Shown here: positions 1-10,958 of the stretch, in pieces
Layout of the letters: the number at the start of each line of letters is the position of its first letter
Numbering within the stretch: position 1 is the stretch's first letter
Source: Unio delphinus
Lineage: Eukaryota > Mollusca > Bivalvia > Unionida > Unionidae
Direction of reading: 5' to 3'
Length of the DNA: 64,000 nucleotides
NCBI GenBank assembly: GCA_029339505.1
Contig: JAQISU010000025.1
Coordinates: forward strand, 1,168,501-1,232,500
Program-made: the position numbers and the translations under genes
The notes under the pieces: model-generated
The model's database searches: none
Told to the model about the DNA's origin: nothing
The model's input: only the letters and a program-made list of their open reading frames with translations

Positions 1-524
1 AAATAACTTAGTCTGGCATACTTATGGAGTACTGTTGTACATATACATGTACCAGAAAATTAAAATAGTGATGTATAGCCAAGTCCACAGTTCAAAACTG
101 CTGATGTTGGTTTATTAGATACACTTTTGCCAATTTTCAGCAAACTGCAATTTTAGTTGCTTTTGGGTTGAAATTGTAGTTTTTGAACTTAAACATAAAT
201 GTGTTCAAATGACACAAAAGCCTCCAATAATATGATGCAACTGAAGGACAAAAGAGACACTACAACTCTGTAAAATTGTGCAGGAAAATGATAACAATTA
301 AACCTGACCTACATTTTCTTCATACTGGTGGCCATGTATAGCCTATCTTGTGCTGAAAATGGCATAAAAACAATCTTTTTTTATCTAATGCCTCATACAA
401 ATTTTGCCATCAACTCAGGAAGTTAATTCCAAAGCTGCTGGATGGAAATTAAACTGAATGGCAAAGTTCTGCATCTAACAAGGACTTTGCCAACATTATT
501 GAACACTAATGGCTTCATCTTCAG
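1..524. other. AT-rich non-coding DNA with a short SINE-A 3' fragment
   Basis: No coding region is recognised. The stretch 322-374 reads on the plus strand like the 3' end of the SINE-A family (GCCATGTATAGCCTATC followed by TGTGCTGAAAATGGC). It carries no tRNA-like head, so it is a truncated or decayed copy. Confidence 0.6.
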
Positions 525-701
525 CAGGGATCTCAAACACACATCCTGTGGTCCACATACAGACCACCAAGTCTTATCTTGTGGCCTGCAAAATGATTGG
601 TGTCACAAGGTTTTCATGAGAGATAACAAATGTAGTATGACCCTTGGGCCATTGCAAATGCCCTCATGTGGCCCTCAGTATGGTTTGAGTTTCAGACCCT
701 G
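525..701. mobile_element. short hAT-like MITE
   Basis: The piece begins CAGGGATCTCAAAC and ends with a related inverse, GTTTGAG...CCCTG, giving imperfect terminal inverted repeats of about 15-20 bases. The flanking 8-mers ATCTTCAG (517-524) and ATCTACAC (702-709) agree at six of eight positions, which fits a decayed 8-bp hAT target duplication. It is 177 bp long and cannot encode a transposase. The 86-codon open frame across it (442-702) is taken to be chance. Confidence 0.55.
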
Positions 702-1780
702 ATCTACACTTGTGTCAAAACTGTGTCTGAATTTCATATGCTTGCTCATATTTCATTCGCTCAATCACTCATCTGTAAAAAAAAAAATGCCTTAATTTGT
801 TGAGGAATAAATATAATGTTAACAAAAATCTGTTTCAATCATGGCTGAACTGGGAAAACCTCAAAACCCTTGCACATTTCAATTTTTGTACATACTTCCT
901 GAACATAAAGGTCATCTCACCAACATTGCCAAGAGCAGAATAATCTTCATAACACTGGTGTACAGATACTTGTGTAAATGACAGGTACACAATACACCCT
1001 GAAGCAAAACGTCCAATAGTGTGTTTCGATCATGACCTCACTTTATATATGCATAACCAAGTCATGTGAAATTACCTCACAAAACAATGGCATTGAATCA
1101 CTTAATTTAAATTTAAGCAATGATCTTTACAAATGGCATGATCTAAAAACCACACAAGACAATATATGCGATAAGACGTGTGTTCGTCTGATATCCAAGT
1201 CACTGGCCATTCCATACACGAGGCAGTACCAGGACATTAAACCATTTTAAAAATTTAAAATTTAAAGAACATTGAAAAATTTTGATCAGCAGATTGTCGT
1301 CTAAACCAATCAATTTTATATCAGTATTTTATGTGTTCTAAGGGGATTGAAAAGAGATCAAGTGGATTTTTTTAATTATTAATATGCATTTTCTTCTCTA
1401 TAATGAACATCAATCGGGTTCTAAAGGAAGATATTACAAAACAATATATCGGTAGTAGTTAGTGTATTGTCAATTAAATGAAAAGGAAGAATTGTATATC
1501 TCATAATACACTGCAAGAACTTTTATAAAATCTACAAGCATTTTTCATTTCTATCACAAAATCACTAACTTGTGACCACTGATGACATTTATTTTGATTA
1601 TTAAGTTTAATACTAACAATAACATGTCTCTCAATGGTTTCCTGGTTTCCTTAATGTGGGAATAGAACATGTGCAAATTTTTATTTATTTTTAAAAAACA
1701 GTAGATTTCACGTACAAAATAGTATGTGCAATAAACAGAATTTAAAACTGTATTATTGTCCCACTACATTCGAGCGTGTG
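702..1780. other. AT-rich non-coding stretch
   Basis: Nothing recognisable is seen beyond short poly-A and poly-T runs. A 72-codon open frame at 1032-1250 has no recognisable motif and is not called a gene. Confidence 0.5.
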
Positions 1781-2105
1781 ATTTTTTTATTTTTATTGCA
1801 GCTTTAACAATTTTACAGTCATTTCACTATGATGTCTGCAGTGTGACAGTTCATAGTAATCTCTAGTACTCGGGGGGGGGGGGGGGGGGGCATATTGCTT
1901 CACACATGCAACATTGTGTAACACCATCACATTATCCTGACACCAGGCTGGCCAGTCCTAACACCAGCCATGTAATGTTGAGCACCAAGCAAGATAGCTG
2001 CTAATAACATTTTTAAAAGTCTTTGGTATGACTCAGTTGGGTTTCAAACCCACAACCTCTCACATCTGAGGTGGACACTGACCACTACTGGGCACCTGAG
2101 CAGTC
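1781..2105 (-). mobile_element. SINE-B copy with internal G20 expansion
   Basis: Read on the minus strand this has a tRNA-like head at its right side (A-box-like and GGTTTGAAACC-type B-box sequence around 2035-2100). The family body follows (AGTCATACCAAAGAC, the AGTGTTAGGACTGG equivalent, then TGCCACACTGCAGACAT). A run of 20 G residues at 1871-1890 sits where other copies have the short run CTGGGGCATCAT, so the homopolymer probably grew from the SINE's own G4. The copy is diverged. Confidence 0.7.
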
Positions 2106-2580
2106 CTGTCACATTTGAGTTTTCACAACAACAAAAAACAGCTTTGAACAAGTACTGTAATTATCTTGTGTCTCCTTAGATTGTGTTGAAAAACAAACAT
2201 TACACTGTTCATTCTAATAAATGATTGAAGTTAAATAGTTGCCCCCAAGGTTTTCAACACACCCAAAAAGCAAATTAACTTCACTTTACCTTGATTTCAT
2301 GTCAAGTTCCCCAAGCCAATCATTTCAGCACAATGCATTGATAATCAAAGTGAAACACTGGTTTCTGTGTTGTATACTCTGAAATCTATTTTGGCACTAA
2401 TTAGATGATCACAAATTAATGGAAATAAATTGCTTTCAGCAAAATTCCCACTGAAAATTCCCACAATTCATTAAAATATCAAAGACAAAATGAATTTTTT
2501 TTTTTGCCAGTGGATGTACATATAACCAGGTCCATTACTGATAAAACTAATCCTTAGATCCAATATTCTATCATATAAGT
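2106..2580. other. AT-rich non-coding stretch
   Basis: No gene or repeat family is recognised here. The segment separates two SINE-B copies that lie in the same orientation. Confidence 0.4.
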
Positions 2581-2900
2581 GGGGGGGGGGGCGCGAGATT
2601 TAGAATTTTAACATATCTTTAACAATATTGCAGTCATATTGCTACAGTTTCTGCAGTGTGGCAGTTTACCGAGACATCTAGCAATGGGCATCATGTTGCA
2701 GACACGTAGCATCATGCCCCACCCAGTATCATTATCCTAACACTTTGGGCAACCAGAAGAAACACAACCTGAGAATCTAGCAAGGCAGCTGCATGTAACA
2801 TTTGTACGAGTCTTTGGGTATGACTCAGCATGGATTCAAACCTGTAACCTCCTGCATTGGAAGTAGATGCTCTAACTTCTTTTGTCACTGAAGCAGTCCA
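2581..2900 (-). mobile_element. SINE-B copy, diverged
   Basis: This is a minus-strand SINE-B with the body elements CTGCAGTGTGGCAGTTT, GGCATCATGTTGCAGACA and GTAGCATCATGCCCCACCC, and a decayed tRNA-like head near 2815-2900. A G-run with GCGCGAG (2581-2597) abuts its 3' end, where other copies carry dinucleotide tracts. The 69-codon minus-strand frame inside it (2712-2921) is a by-product of the repeat. Confidence 0.7.
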
Positions 2901-4132
2901 CAACGCTGGAAGTGCTAACAAAGCCAGAGAACTTTCTCATAGATTGATTTAGTGGAAATATCAGTTACTGGCCACTCAACAGCAGAGTGCTGAAGAGGGT
3001 TCTTTACAATGAACAAGTTCAAAACAAACTCTTAATAAATCAACTCTTCAGCTTCCATTGACTATGGTGTAAGCATTCATACTCCCCCCACACACAAGTA
3101 AATAGATGAAAAGTAAAAGTAGCACTTCGACTAAGGATTTAGTTGTCACCTTTCGACTGTGACTTTTTTTTTCAGGCTGCTGTTTTATACAAAACTTATG
3201 TAATAAACATTGTTGGAGCTAACTATTAAAACTTTCAAATAAAATTTTAATATTTATTTCATCCAAATTTTAATGAAAAAATGCAAAAAGAAATTGTTAA
3301 TTTTGAACATGCACTTTTCCTTATTTTTGTCATATTTATCTTATTCTGGAAAGAGAGAAGTCATCCAAATACTGAAGTCCAGAACAGTACCTGAATTTTT
3401 GGACAAAATTATTATCAAAAACCATAATATAAGGTATTAATAAATGGAGAAAAGAAACCCCCAATATATGGCCAATATTTCTGGTGTCTAAAAATGAACA
3501 GATCATAGCACCTCTGTGCAACAGCGGTAATAGAACTTAACTTTTAGCCATTATACCACTGCCAGAAAATTAAGAAAAAGTCTTTTTTTTCCCCCCTTCT
3601 CTCCAATGAAATTTAAAATATCTTCAAGAAAGTAGTAAATATCACATTCTGTCTTCAAACAAAAGTCTGAAAATGGACCGGCAACGATACATGTGTAACT
3701 ACTGCAAAAGTCATTACAATAATGCTTATCACAACTTTTAATAGGAGGTGGGGGATCGAGGGGCCAGTTATGTGACTTTAGCAAGCATAACTGACATTTT
3801 GTTTGTCAGAAATGTGTCAGAAATGTATAATGTCATAGCAGAAAAATCTTACTTGACTCAAGTTTCTGGTAAAGTGTGTTTCTATGATGAAAATATTTCC
3901 AGTTAACACAAGCCAATACTGCAATGATGATGAAATGAATACATATGATGCTGTGGGAACAATCAGAGAAAGCTGCAAGAAGTAACAATTAACAATGCTT
4001 TACATCAAGTGTGCAACTTCCATTACAGTATTCAAAGTAATATTTACATATGTTTTAGTAAGCATACTCCCCTCTGTTTTTGTTCAAAACTTGTAAAAAA
4101 ATATTTCCCTAAGTGCACAATGCCTGCTTCTG
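2901..4132. other. AT-rich non-coding stretch
   Basis: No coding potential is recognised. A T8C6 homopolymer run lies at 3583-3597. Short open frames at 3336-3521 and 3551-3784 on the minus strand show no motif and are rejected. Confidence 0.45.
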
Positions 4133-4137
4133 CGCGC

Positions 4138-4210
<73 letters not shown>
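4133..4210. repeat. (GC)/(GT)/(AG)n compound microsatellite
   Basis: The run GCGCGCGTGTGTGTG passes directly into an uninterrupted AG tract of about 60 bases and then straight into the 3' end of a minus-strand SINE-B (GATTTGGATTTTTAA). The position suggests that the tract is the expanded tail of that SINE. Confidence 0.95.
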
Positions 4211-4216
<6 letters not shown>

Positions 4217-4308
4217 ATTTTTAATGCAACTTAAAAAAATATTCAGTCATATTGCTACGATGTCTGCAGTGTGGCAGTTTTATAGTGATGTCTAGCACTG
4301 GGGCATCA
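4211..4308 (-). mobile_element. SINE-B 3' fragment (minus)
   Basis: The sequence GATTTGGATTTTTAATGC through GATGTCTAGCACTGGGGCATCA matches the 3' half of the SINE-B family in reverse. It stops abruptly at about 4308 and abuts a plus-strand copy of the same family, forming an interrupted inverted repeat. Confidence 0.8.
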
Positions 4309-4582
4309 AGTATCAGAGTGGTTAGAGCATCCACCTCAGATGAGAAGGATCTTGTGTTCAAACTGCAGCCAAGTCATACCAAAGACTTACAAAAATGGTA
4401 CTAACAGCTGCCTCGCTTGGCACTCAGCATTAAGAGGTTAGTGTTAGGACTGGTCAGACTGGTGTCAGGATAATGTGACTCAGTGGGACATCATGCTAGA
4501 CATCACTGTAAACTGCCTCACTGCAGAGATTGTAGCAATTTGACTGGAAAATTCCAAATCACACACACACACACACACACAC
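4309..4582 (+). mobile_element. SINE-B copy (plus) with (CA)n tail
   Basis: The copy starts with a tRNA-like head (AGAGTGGTTAGAGCATCCACC; B-box region TTGTGTTCAAACTGC). The family body follows: AGTCATACCAAAGACTTAC, GCTGCCTCGCTTGGCACTCAGC, GTGTTAGGACTGG, GACATCATGCTAGACATC. It ends TTCCAAATC followed by (AC)n to 4582. It is the clearest plus-strand view of the whole family in the window and shows that the element terminates in a dinucleotide tail. Confidence 0.85.
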
Positions 4583-5440
4583 AAGCAACAGTGTATTAAC
4601 ATGACCTGGATATGAAAAAGCTGTTTATTAACAGCATATACCATTCAACTGGTGAAAAATACAATGTTAATTAAGGTTGCAACAAATGAGTAGAAAATTC
4701 ACAGACAGATGGAAGATAAAGTACTACAATCTGACACCTTTAATTGGAAAGAAACAATTGCTCCTGACCACATCCTAAATATCAATGCCTGACAAGTACT
4801 CTGTTATTACTGCAGTTTACATGGCACAGACAATTAGCTAACAACAGACTAAGTTCCACAGAATCCTGACCCAGAAGTTTCTAGTACTTCCTCATTGTAG
4901 CTCAGTCTGCAGAATGTCAGACTCCACACTTTCTGTGTCACAGATTCAATTCCCACCCTGAAAGCCTGTGTCAGCTGCCTTGGAGTGTCCTTTGTAACTG
5001 TTTAATTTTTTTGAATTTCTTTGTTTTCAATGGCATTTTTAACACATTATTGGCTGTATGGTGCCAAAGAAATTTGAACTAAATGACTTTCCAAAGGTTA
5101 CACCAATACAGATGAATTCAGCTACCTGACTCTTTGACCTTGACCTCAGATAGCCAATTAAGTGCTGAAAGCTAACCAATCAACTCAACCAGAAATTAGC
5201 ATGGCTGTTAAACTATATCAAATGTATCAGACAAATGAAAGAAGAAGCAACTTCAGCAAAAACAAGCTGGAAACTGCTGGCAAGTTGATCTTTTCCATGG
5301 ACTATTTTCAATACGAAAAAGCTGGGTAAATTAGGATGCCTGGTCCTTCAAGATTGATTTGTGGTGCTTGCTGTATGAAACAACAAGAAACCTTGATATA
5401 CTGAGTGACATTAAACTCTCATGTTCAAAGATTCTTAAAG
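4583..5440. other. Non-coding stretch with a tRNA-like segment
   Basis: At 4894-4965 the plus strand reads GTAGCTCAGTCTGCAGAATG then ACAGATTCAATTCCC, which resembles internal A and B boxes of a Pol III promoter. The arms do not make a convincing cloverleaf by eye, so this is a tRNA-derived SINE remnant or chance rather than a tRNA gene. Nothing else is recognised. Confidence 0.35.
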
Positions 5441-5441
5441 T

Positions 5442-5513
<72 letters not shown>

Positions 5514-5525
5514 GACAGAGAGAGA
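5441..5525. repeat. (GA)n(CAGA)n microsatellite
   Basis: A GA tract of about 45 bases runs into several CAGA units and then imperfect GA. The open frames at 5405-5605 (plus) and 5425-5634 (minus) are artefacts of this repeat. Confidence 0.95.
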
Positions 5526-5721
5526 AGACTTCTGAGATGTTAATATTAAAAATTAATGTCTTTTTAGAATCATTTAATAGGTTTAAATCAGGACACATTG
5601 GTTGATGTGTTGCCTTACTGACAGATTGCCACAATATAACATTGTGTGTAAATCTGTCATGTCAACATAATAATGTCAACAAATTAAATGGTGTAAAACA
5701 ACATACAAATCATTCACCATG

Positions 5722-5773
<52 letters not shown>

Positions 5774-5780
5774 CAGAGAA
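5722..5780. repeat. (GT)n(GA)n microsatellite
   Basis: About 40 bases of GT pass into GAGAGAGAGAGA. The minus-strand frame at 5710-5952 reads as histidine-threonine repeats and is not a gene. Confidence 0.95.
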
Positions 5781-8077
5781 AGAGAACATGTGCATATGTC
5801 TTTCTTTGGTGAATATCTACAATATCAAGATGTTGTATTAAGGCTGTTTTTATTCTCAAGTGATAATGCTGTACATTGCAATGCTGCTTGCTGACCAGTG
5901 TTACATGTTCAGGCTCTAATAAACAGCAACAAAGAAAAAGTGAAAACCACAAGCCTTGTAAAATTTAACGAAAAGAATGTAGAAACAGAAAAAGAACTTA
6001 GTTTTAAGAATCAAATCCAAACATAATCCAAGAATAATCCATGAGTTAAGCTATAAAAGTTCTAGTAATGAAATGTTCTAATAAATTCAAGTTCGAGATC
6101 CTGTTGGAAGATGATCATGAATGCTGAAGTCTGTTTTGTGCTTATCTATAGTTCCTTCTAGAAACAAAATATCTAACACTCGGTGTTGGAGATCCAAATA
6201 TAATTTTTATAAACTGTCTTTGTCCAAGAATTCTGAATGAGCATATCAAATATTTCCAGAGATACGAATTAATCATTTAAAATCCAAGTGAACTGAAGAA
6301 AAGTTAACATGGATTCAAAATCTGGCTACAACAAAAGAAAATGACTTTAGGTCATACATAAAAGCCCAAAACTAACTATATTTCACTAAAACAAAGATTA
6401 TATCATATTCTAATATGCAAAATCCCTAAATTGCACAATCAAGAAAGAAAAAGAAAAAAAAAGAAAAAAAAAAGGGGGGGGGTCCACATGAATGTTTGTA
6501 TCACATACTCCTAACATAACCTTGGCAAAAACCAATCATTTTACTTTAAGACTAGTCCCATCTTGACCTTGACAACAACCAATCATTTTAGAATTGAAAT
6601 AAAACCTGTTTACATGGCTGCCACTAATCCTGAATCAAGGTCAGGATCTAGATCAACAAAACTTGTTTACCAAAAAAATAATTCAGGTCAACCAATTTTC
6701 TGAAGAAAAAAAATCATCATCTCTATTGAATAAATTTACTTTACAATAATGTAATGAAAAATAATTAAAACATTTACCTGACAAACATGCAATTAAATTA
6801 TAATAAATATTTATGAAATCGGATATATGTAACACCAAAAAGAGTTCTGCAAAACATCTTTGTAATTTAAATTTACATGTTGTCTGTCAAAGGTCAAAGT
6901 CAATCTGGTCAAGAGTGAAAGGAACTGACAAAGGTTCACGTTATGTGACATTTGGAATACCAATTCTGCTTACTTTTAGTAACCTATCAAAATAGGTATT
7001 GCATTTCAAGTTAGCAAGAGTTATCCTTAGAAACAAAGTTCCAAAATAAGTTTTTAACTTTCAAATATTTGAAATCATAATTTGATTGGTAAATCAAAAG
7101 GTTAAAATACAACATGGCATGGTTATCTGTATATATCTGTTATGATAGGAATCTTAATGTTATTAAGGTCGAGATCCATCCATAATCCTAAAGTGATCCC
7201 CATTCTTAAAAAAGTCCATCTCAAGAAAGGCCAACATAATAACAGGCCACAAAATACTCCACCGATGTAGTGCATTTTTTACAGTCTGTCCCCTTACCAT
7301 CACCACCATCTTTAAAGATGGTTACCCATCTTTTTATTACAGAAAAAGATAGGTCTCATCCGAGAAGCACAAAGTACTATATGATAAGAGTTAGGAAAAA
7401 AAACTACCTGAAATCAATCATGGCAAATCAAGACAGACAAGACAGACAAACAAACTGGAAAAGATTCAGGGCAAAAAAGCTAGTAGATAGATTAAAAAAA
7501 AAAAAAACTCAATATATGTCGAAGTTAAACAGGAAAAGACAACGACAATGAGTCAGGTCATAAACAAAATTGAAAGAAGAAATACAAAGAAAAACAGATA
7601 GCCTACTTAAGAAAAAAGTTTCAATTTTAATAAACACTGAACAAAATAGAGTATAACACAAAGGTCCAGTTAATGATGATGACAAAATCAAGAAGGCTGT
7701 AATTTAAACCAAATGAAGAGGTAAAGAGGAACGGCCTGCCAAGTTTGTTAGCATTATGAAATCTGGCCTGAGACTGTGTAAACACCTGAGCAAATATAAG
7801 TTGCTTCAATCCAAACAACAGAAGATCTCTGGGGATCAGAAACTAACAAACAGGATCACCTATAGCCTGCCAATCATCAATGTGAATCATTTGTTGTCAA
7901 TGCTTTGTCAAATATGAGTCACCATCTCTTTTACGCCTGATAGCAAGGGTATATACAGAATAAAATGCTTACTTGAAAGTCTGACCCAACTGTATAGACT
8001 TATATTTGTCATTGCATAATAGCCAGAGATCTGGATCCATACAGGTGTGAAAAGTGATTAGCAAATCAAACAGATAT
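5781..8077. other. AT-rich non-coding stretch
   Basis: No gene is recognised. A purine-only run (A/G, ending in G9) occupies about 6443-6481. The 93-codon frame at 7270-7551 is lysine/arginine-rich because the strand is A-rich. It has no family signature and no supporting splice context, so it is not called. Confidence 0.45.
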
Positions 8078-8086
8078 ACCCTGACC
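8078..8086. repeat. Left 9-bp target-site duplication of the MULE
   Basis: ACCCTGACC occurs here and again directly after the right end of the element at 14621-14629, with no mismatch. Confidence 0.85.
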
Positions 8087-8241
8087 GGTATGCGGAGAAC
8101 TCGCCCCATGGAGAACTCGCCCTGGGAGAACTCGCCCCATGGAGAACTCGCCCTGGGAGAACTCGCCCCAGCGTATCAGGAGAAGTCGCCCCATAGTGTC
8201 AGGAGAAGTCGCCCCACTTCGTATGGAGAAGTCGCCCCATA
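8087..8241 (+). repeat. Left terminal inverted repeat of the MULE, iteron array
   Basis: Eight copies of a GGAGAACTCGCCCC-like motif are arranged in tandem. The outer five are spaced about 14-17 bases apart with the core AACTCGCC. The inner three are about 23 bases apart with AAGTCGCC. The same order recurs inverted at the right end. Such arrays are plausible transposase binding sites; that role is inference. The repeated open frames through it are a consequence of the array and not a protein. Confidence 0.85.
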
Positions 8242-8479
8242 TCCCAGATAACCTTTTTATAGCAGAATTAAAACATCTTTTACGTGATTCATATTTAGAT
8301 TTTTATTTAAACTCGATCACAAAAAAAACCCAATATTATAGTAATATTTCTAAGACGAAATTCAGTTTGTATATAATATAATGAATGACGACAGTATAGT
8401 GTTGATATTGAAGTGCTTGTTATGTGCTATGTTTGGGAATAGACACTTCGATGATTTATCGGTAACTTGTAATGACTGA
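8242..8479. other. Left subterminal region of the MULE
   Basis: This is AT-rich DNA between the iteron array and the inserted Penelope remnant. The words GACGACAGTATAGTG occur near 8385-8400 and again near 8478-8493, so a short local duplication of about 90 bp is possible. No gene is seen. Confidence 0.4.
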
Positions 8480-10110
8480 CGACAGTATAGTGATTACAAA
8501 TGATGATTAGTCAAACACTAATATTATTATGAATCAACAAGATTATTTTCAAAAAGTTGAACGTCAATTAAATGATGTAAACTACTACAAACATATTGTC
8601 GAAGATCCGTCAATGGAAATTAAATTTTAAAAAATCAACATGCATTAATGAGATGGTAAAATAAATAATTCCGTATATGAGGAATTTGATACTTTATCTC
8701 TTAACATGCGTACACTTCAATTCTAGATGTTTCCCAAAACTCATAATGATACAACAACTTTTATTAAAAAGTTGGAGTCTATTCCACAGATAGGATTTCA
8801 ATCCTGGTATTATTAGATGTAACATCACTATATACCAAATTTCCGCATGCAGTTGGTATTGAAGCGTGTTCAAATTTTCTTGATTACAATCCTAATAATA
8901 GCCCACTATCTTGTGAAGATATTTTTATAATATTAAAACTTATCTTGGAAAATAATTATTTTCAATGTAATAATACGAAATACATATACATAATGGGTAC
9001 GGCAATGTGTATTAATATGGCTCCTTCATACACTTTCCTTTCATGGGTAAATTTGAAAAGGACTTTCTTCAAAACGAAAAGTTTAATTCATCTCTTTGGT
9101 TCAGATTTTTCGATGACATATTTATATCTGGAAGCAGTCAACAGCAGAAATGTAAAATTTAGTTGATCGCCTAATTCAATTTTACCCGACAATAAATTTT
9201 ACTTATACTGCATCTAGTACGCATGTTTCATTTTCAGATGTAAATGTGATATAAAATATTGATAACACTATCTCTGCAAATATTCATACCAAGGAAATTA
9301 AAATCCACCAATATGTAGAATATTCTTCATGTCAGCCCATGTCATGTAAAAACGGTATACCGCATAGCCAGTCGAAAATAAACCAACGTATTATTTCAGA
9401 TGATTGTCCATTACAAAATTCCAAACATTTACAAAACAGAAATTATATTACACATATAATTGATTCTACGCTGAACAAAGCCCGTAATATTACTCAACAT
9501 TTGGCTTTAAACAAAGCAGTATGTACAAGAGAGAGAGAGAGAGATGAAATTCCTTTCATAATACAATCGAATCCTTCATTATCTAATCTACGTCGTATAA
9601 TTAATAACTTTTAGTCTCCTAAATTTATCAAATAAATTTATCAATTTACCAGCGTAAAAACACTTTACAAAAATAAATCAATTATCGCTGAAAGAAGATT
9701 CAAGAATTTGCAAGATTTTTTTTATTAGTACTAAACAGACAGAAAAGAAAAAGAAAAAAGAACATTTTCGTCATCTAAATGTAACATACACCGGTGCTCT
9801 CGCTGTGCAAATATAAGAGACACTACATTTTTTTTTTTTTTTGGAGGGGTCTTCTTTCCGCTGATCTTCACAGACCATTTAAAGGAAAGGCCCTGTTTCT
9901 TCTTCTTGTGTTGTCTCATTAATTATTCTAATTTCTTCTCCTGTGCACTTTCTTGGTGTGTGTCCAACTTTTCCAAATTTATTGCATTTTCTATCATAAA
10001 TGCATCCTTTATACCATGTTGTAATAAGGAATCCGTGCATAAAACATGCCCGTTTTATTACATTGAATAATCATCGCTTCCATATATGAAATTATAGAGA
10101 TCCTCATTTT
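8480..10110 (+). pseudogene. Decayed Penelope-like retroelement (RT and GIY-YIG remnants)
   Basis: Several frames joined by eye give pieces of a Penelope-type reverse transcriptase. In order they are a segment ending NYYKHIVEDPSM (about 8570-8620), TTTFIKKLESIPQI (about 8750), DVTSLYTKFPHAVGIEAC (about 8815), then GTAMCINMAPSY (8996-9030, where the family has GTAMGT-MAPSYA). SLWFRFFDDIFI follows (about 9095-9130), with the DD of the catalytic palm motif. The C-terminal connection to about 9615 includes THIIDSTLNKARNITQH and NPSLSNLRRIINNF. A CxxxxCxxC patch (CNIHRCSRCANIRDT, about 9779-9825) and NNHRFHI (about 10065) match the start of the endonuclease region. There are multiple stops and frame shifts, and part of the palm before TTTFIKKL is missing. 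The copy is dead. It lies wholly inside the MULE, so it inserted into it or was captured by it. Confidence 0.75.
9528..9543. repeat. Short (GA)n tract inside the Penelope remnant
   Basis: The GA run lies within a segment that otherwise reads continuously as Penelope RT C-terminal sequence, inserting an RERER stretch. It is a small repeat expansion in decaying coding DNA. Confidence 0.8.
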
Positions 10111-10735
10111 TCATATAATAAAATAAGTTCTCCATTTCTTTTAAAACATTTCGTACAAGAAGACACACAAATTAAATGCGCAATTATTCAACGGTTCTTT
10201 GTGTTAAGAGTGGACTTATTTTTTAACTACTTTGAATGGAATTTAATCGTGGTCTCTGATTTTAGTAATTTATAAATTATAACGGCGAGTATTCTTTTTA
10301 ATAGAAACAAACTGGAGTTAGAAATACTGAAATGGTTTCACTTAGATACAGACTTAATACAATGGTATTATATTGCTCACGGAGGAAGGATTACCACTCA
10401 AAGGGCACAAAATACTATATCAAAGAGGTACATATGTTCACAAGAATTAGCACAATGCCATTGTCTTTCATTCGATGCGGAGAAAAGAAGACCATTACGG
10501 GGTTAAATTGAGTACAACAAATAGGCACTTATGCTCACAAGAATTATCACTTACGACCAGAAAAATCATCCAATCTACTTACAACTTGATAAGTTTTGTT
10601 AATAAATTAGTCATCACTTTGAAGATTAATTTTATTCAAAACTGAATTTATTATGACAACACATACATTTGCTTGTAGACAGTTTATTGCGGGCATATAA
10701 AAACCGTGTTGGCCACAATTTTTATCACAGTAGTA
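10111..10735. other. Region upstream of the MULE transposase gene
   Basis: No coding region is recognised. The stretch links the Penelope remnant to the first exon and should contain the promoter. An A/T-rich start is followed by a slightly more CpG-rich patch near 10450-10510. Confidence 0.4.
10694..10704 (+). promoter_or_regulatory. Candidate TATA box of the MULE transposase gene
   Basis: CATATAAAAAC lies about 32-42 bases upstream of the first ATG of the transposase model. If used, transcription would start only a few bases before that ATG. The motif is a good TATA match but is short in an AT-rich genome, so support is by position only. Confidence 0.4.
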
Positions 10736-10911
10736 ATGAGAATGGCAGAAATATGTGTAAAGTGTCTTTTGGAAGTGAGACCACTTCAAGAAGCGATAAT
10801 GTGTGACAAGTGCAGCAAATGGACGCATAGAAAGTGTAACACAGGTAAGCATTTTATAATGATAAGCTAGTACAGCATTTAATTTTCATAGTATCTTTGT
10901 ATAGTTAGTGC

Positions 10912-10958
<47 letters not shown>

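Noticed and set aside
7270..7551. 93-codon basic protein
   Set aside because: The composition follows the A-rich strand. There is no domain and no splice or promoter context.
8054..8381. Two open frames with a repeated MENSPWENSP-type peptide
   Set aside because: They are translations of the iteron array in the MULE left end. The same happens in reverse at 14412-14627. Repeats at inverted transposon ends explain them.
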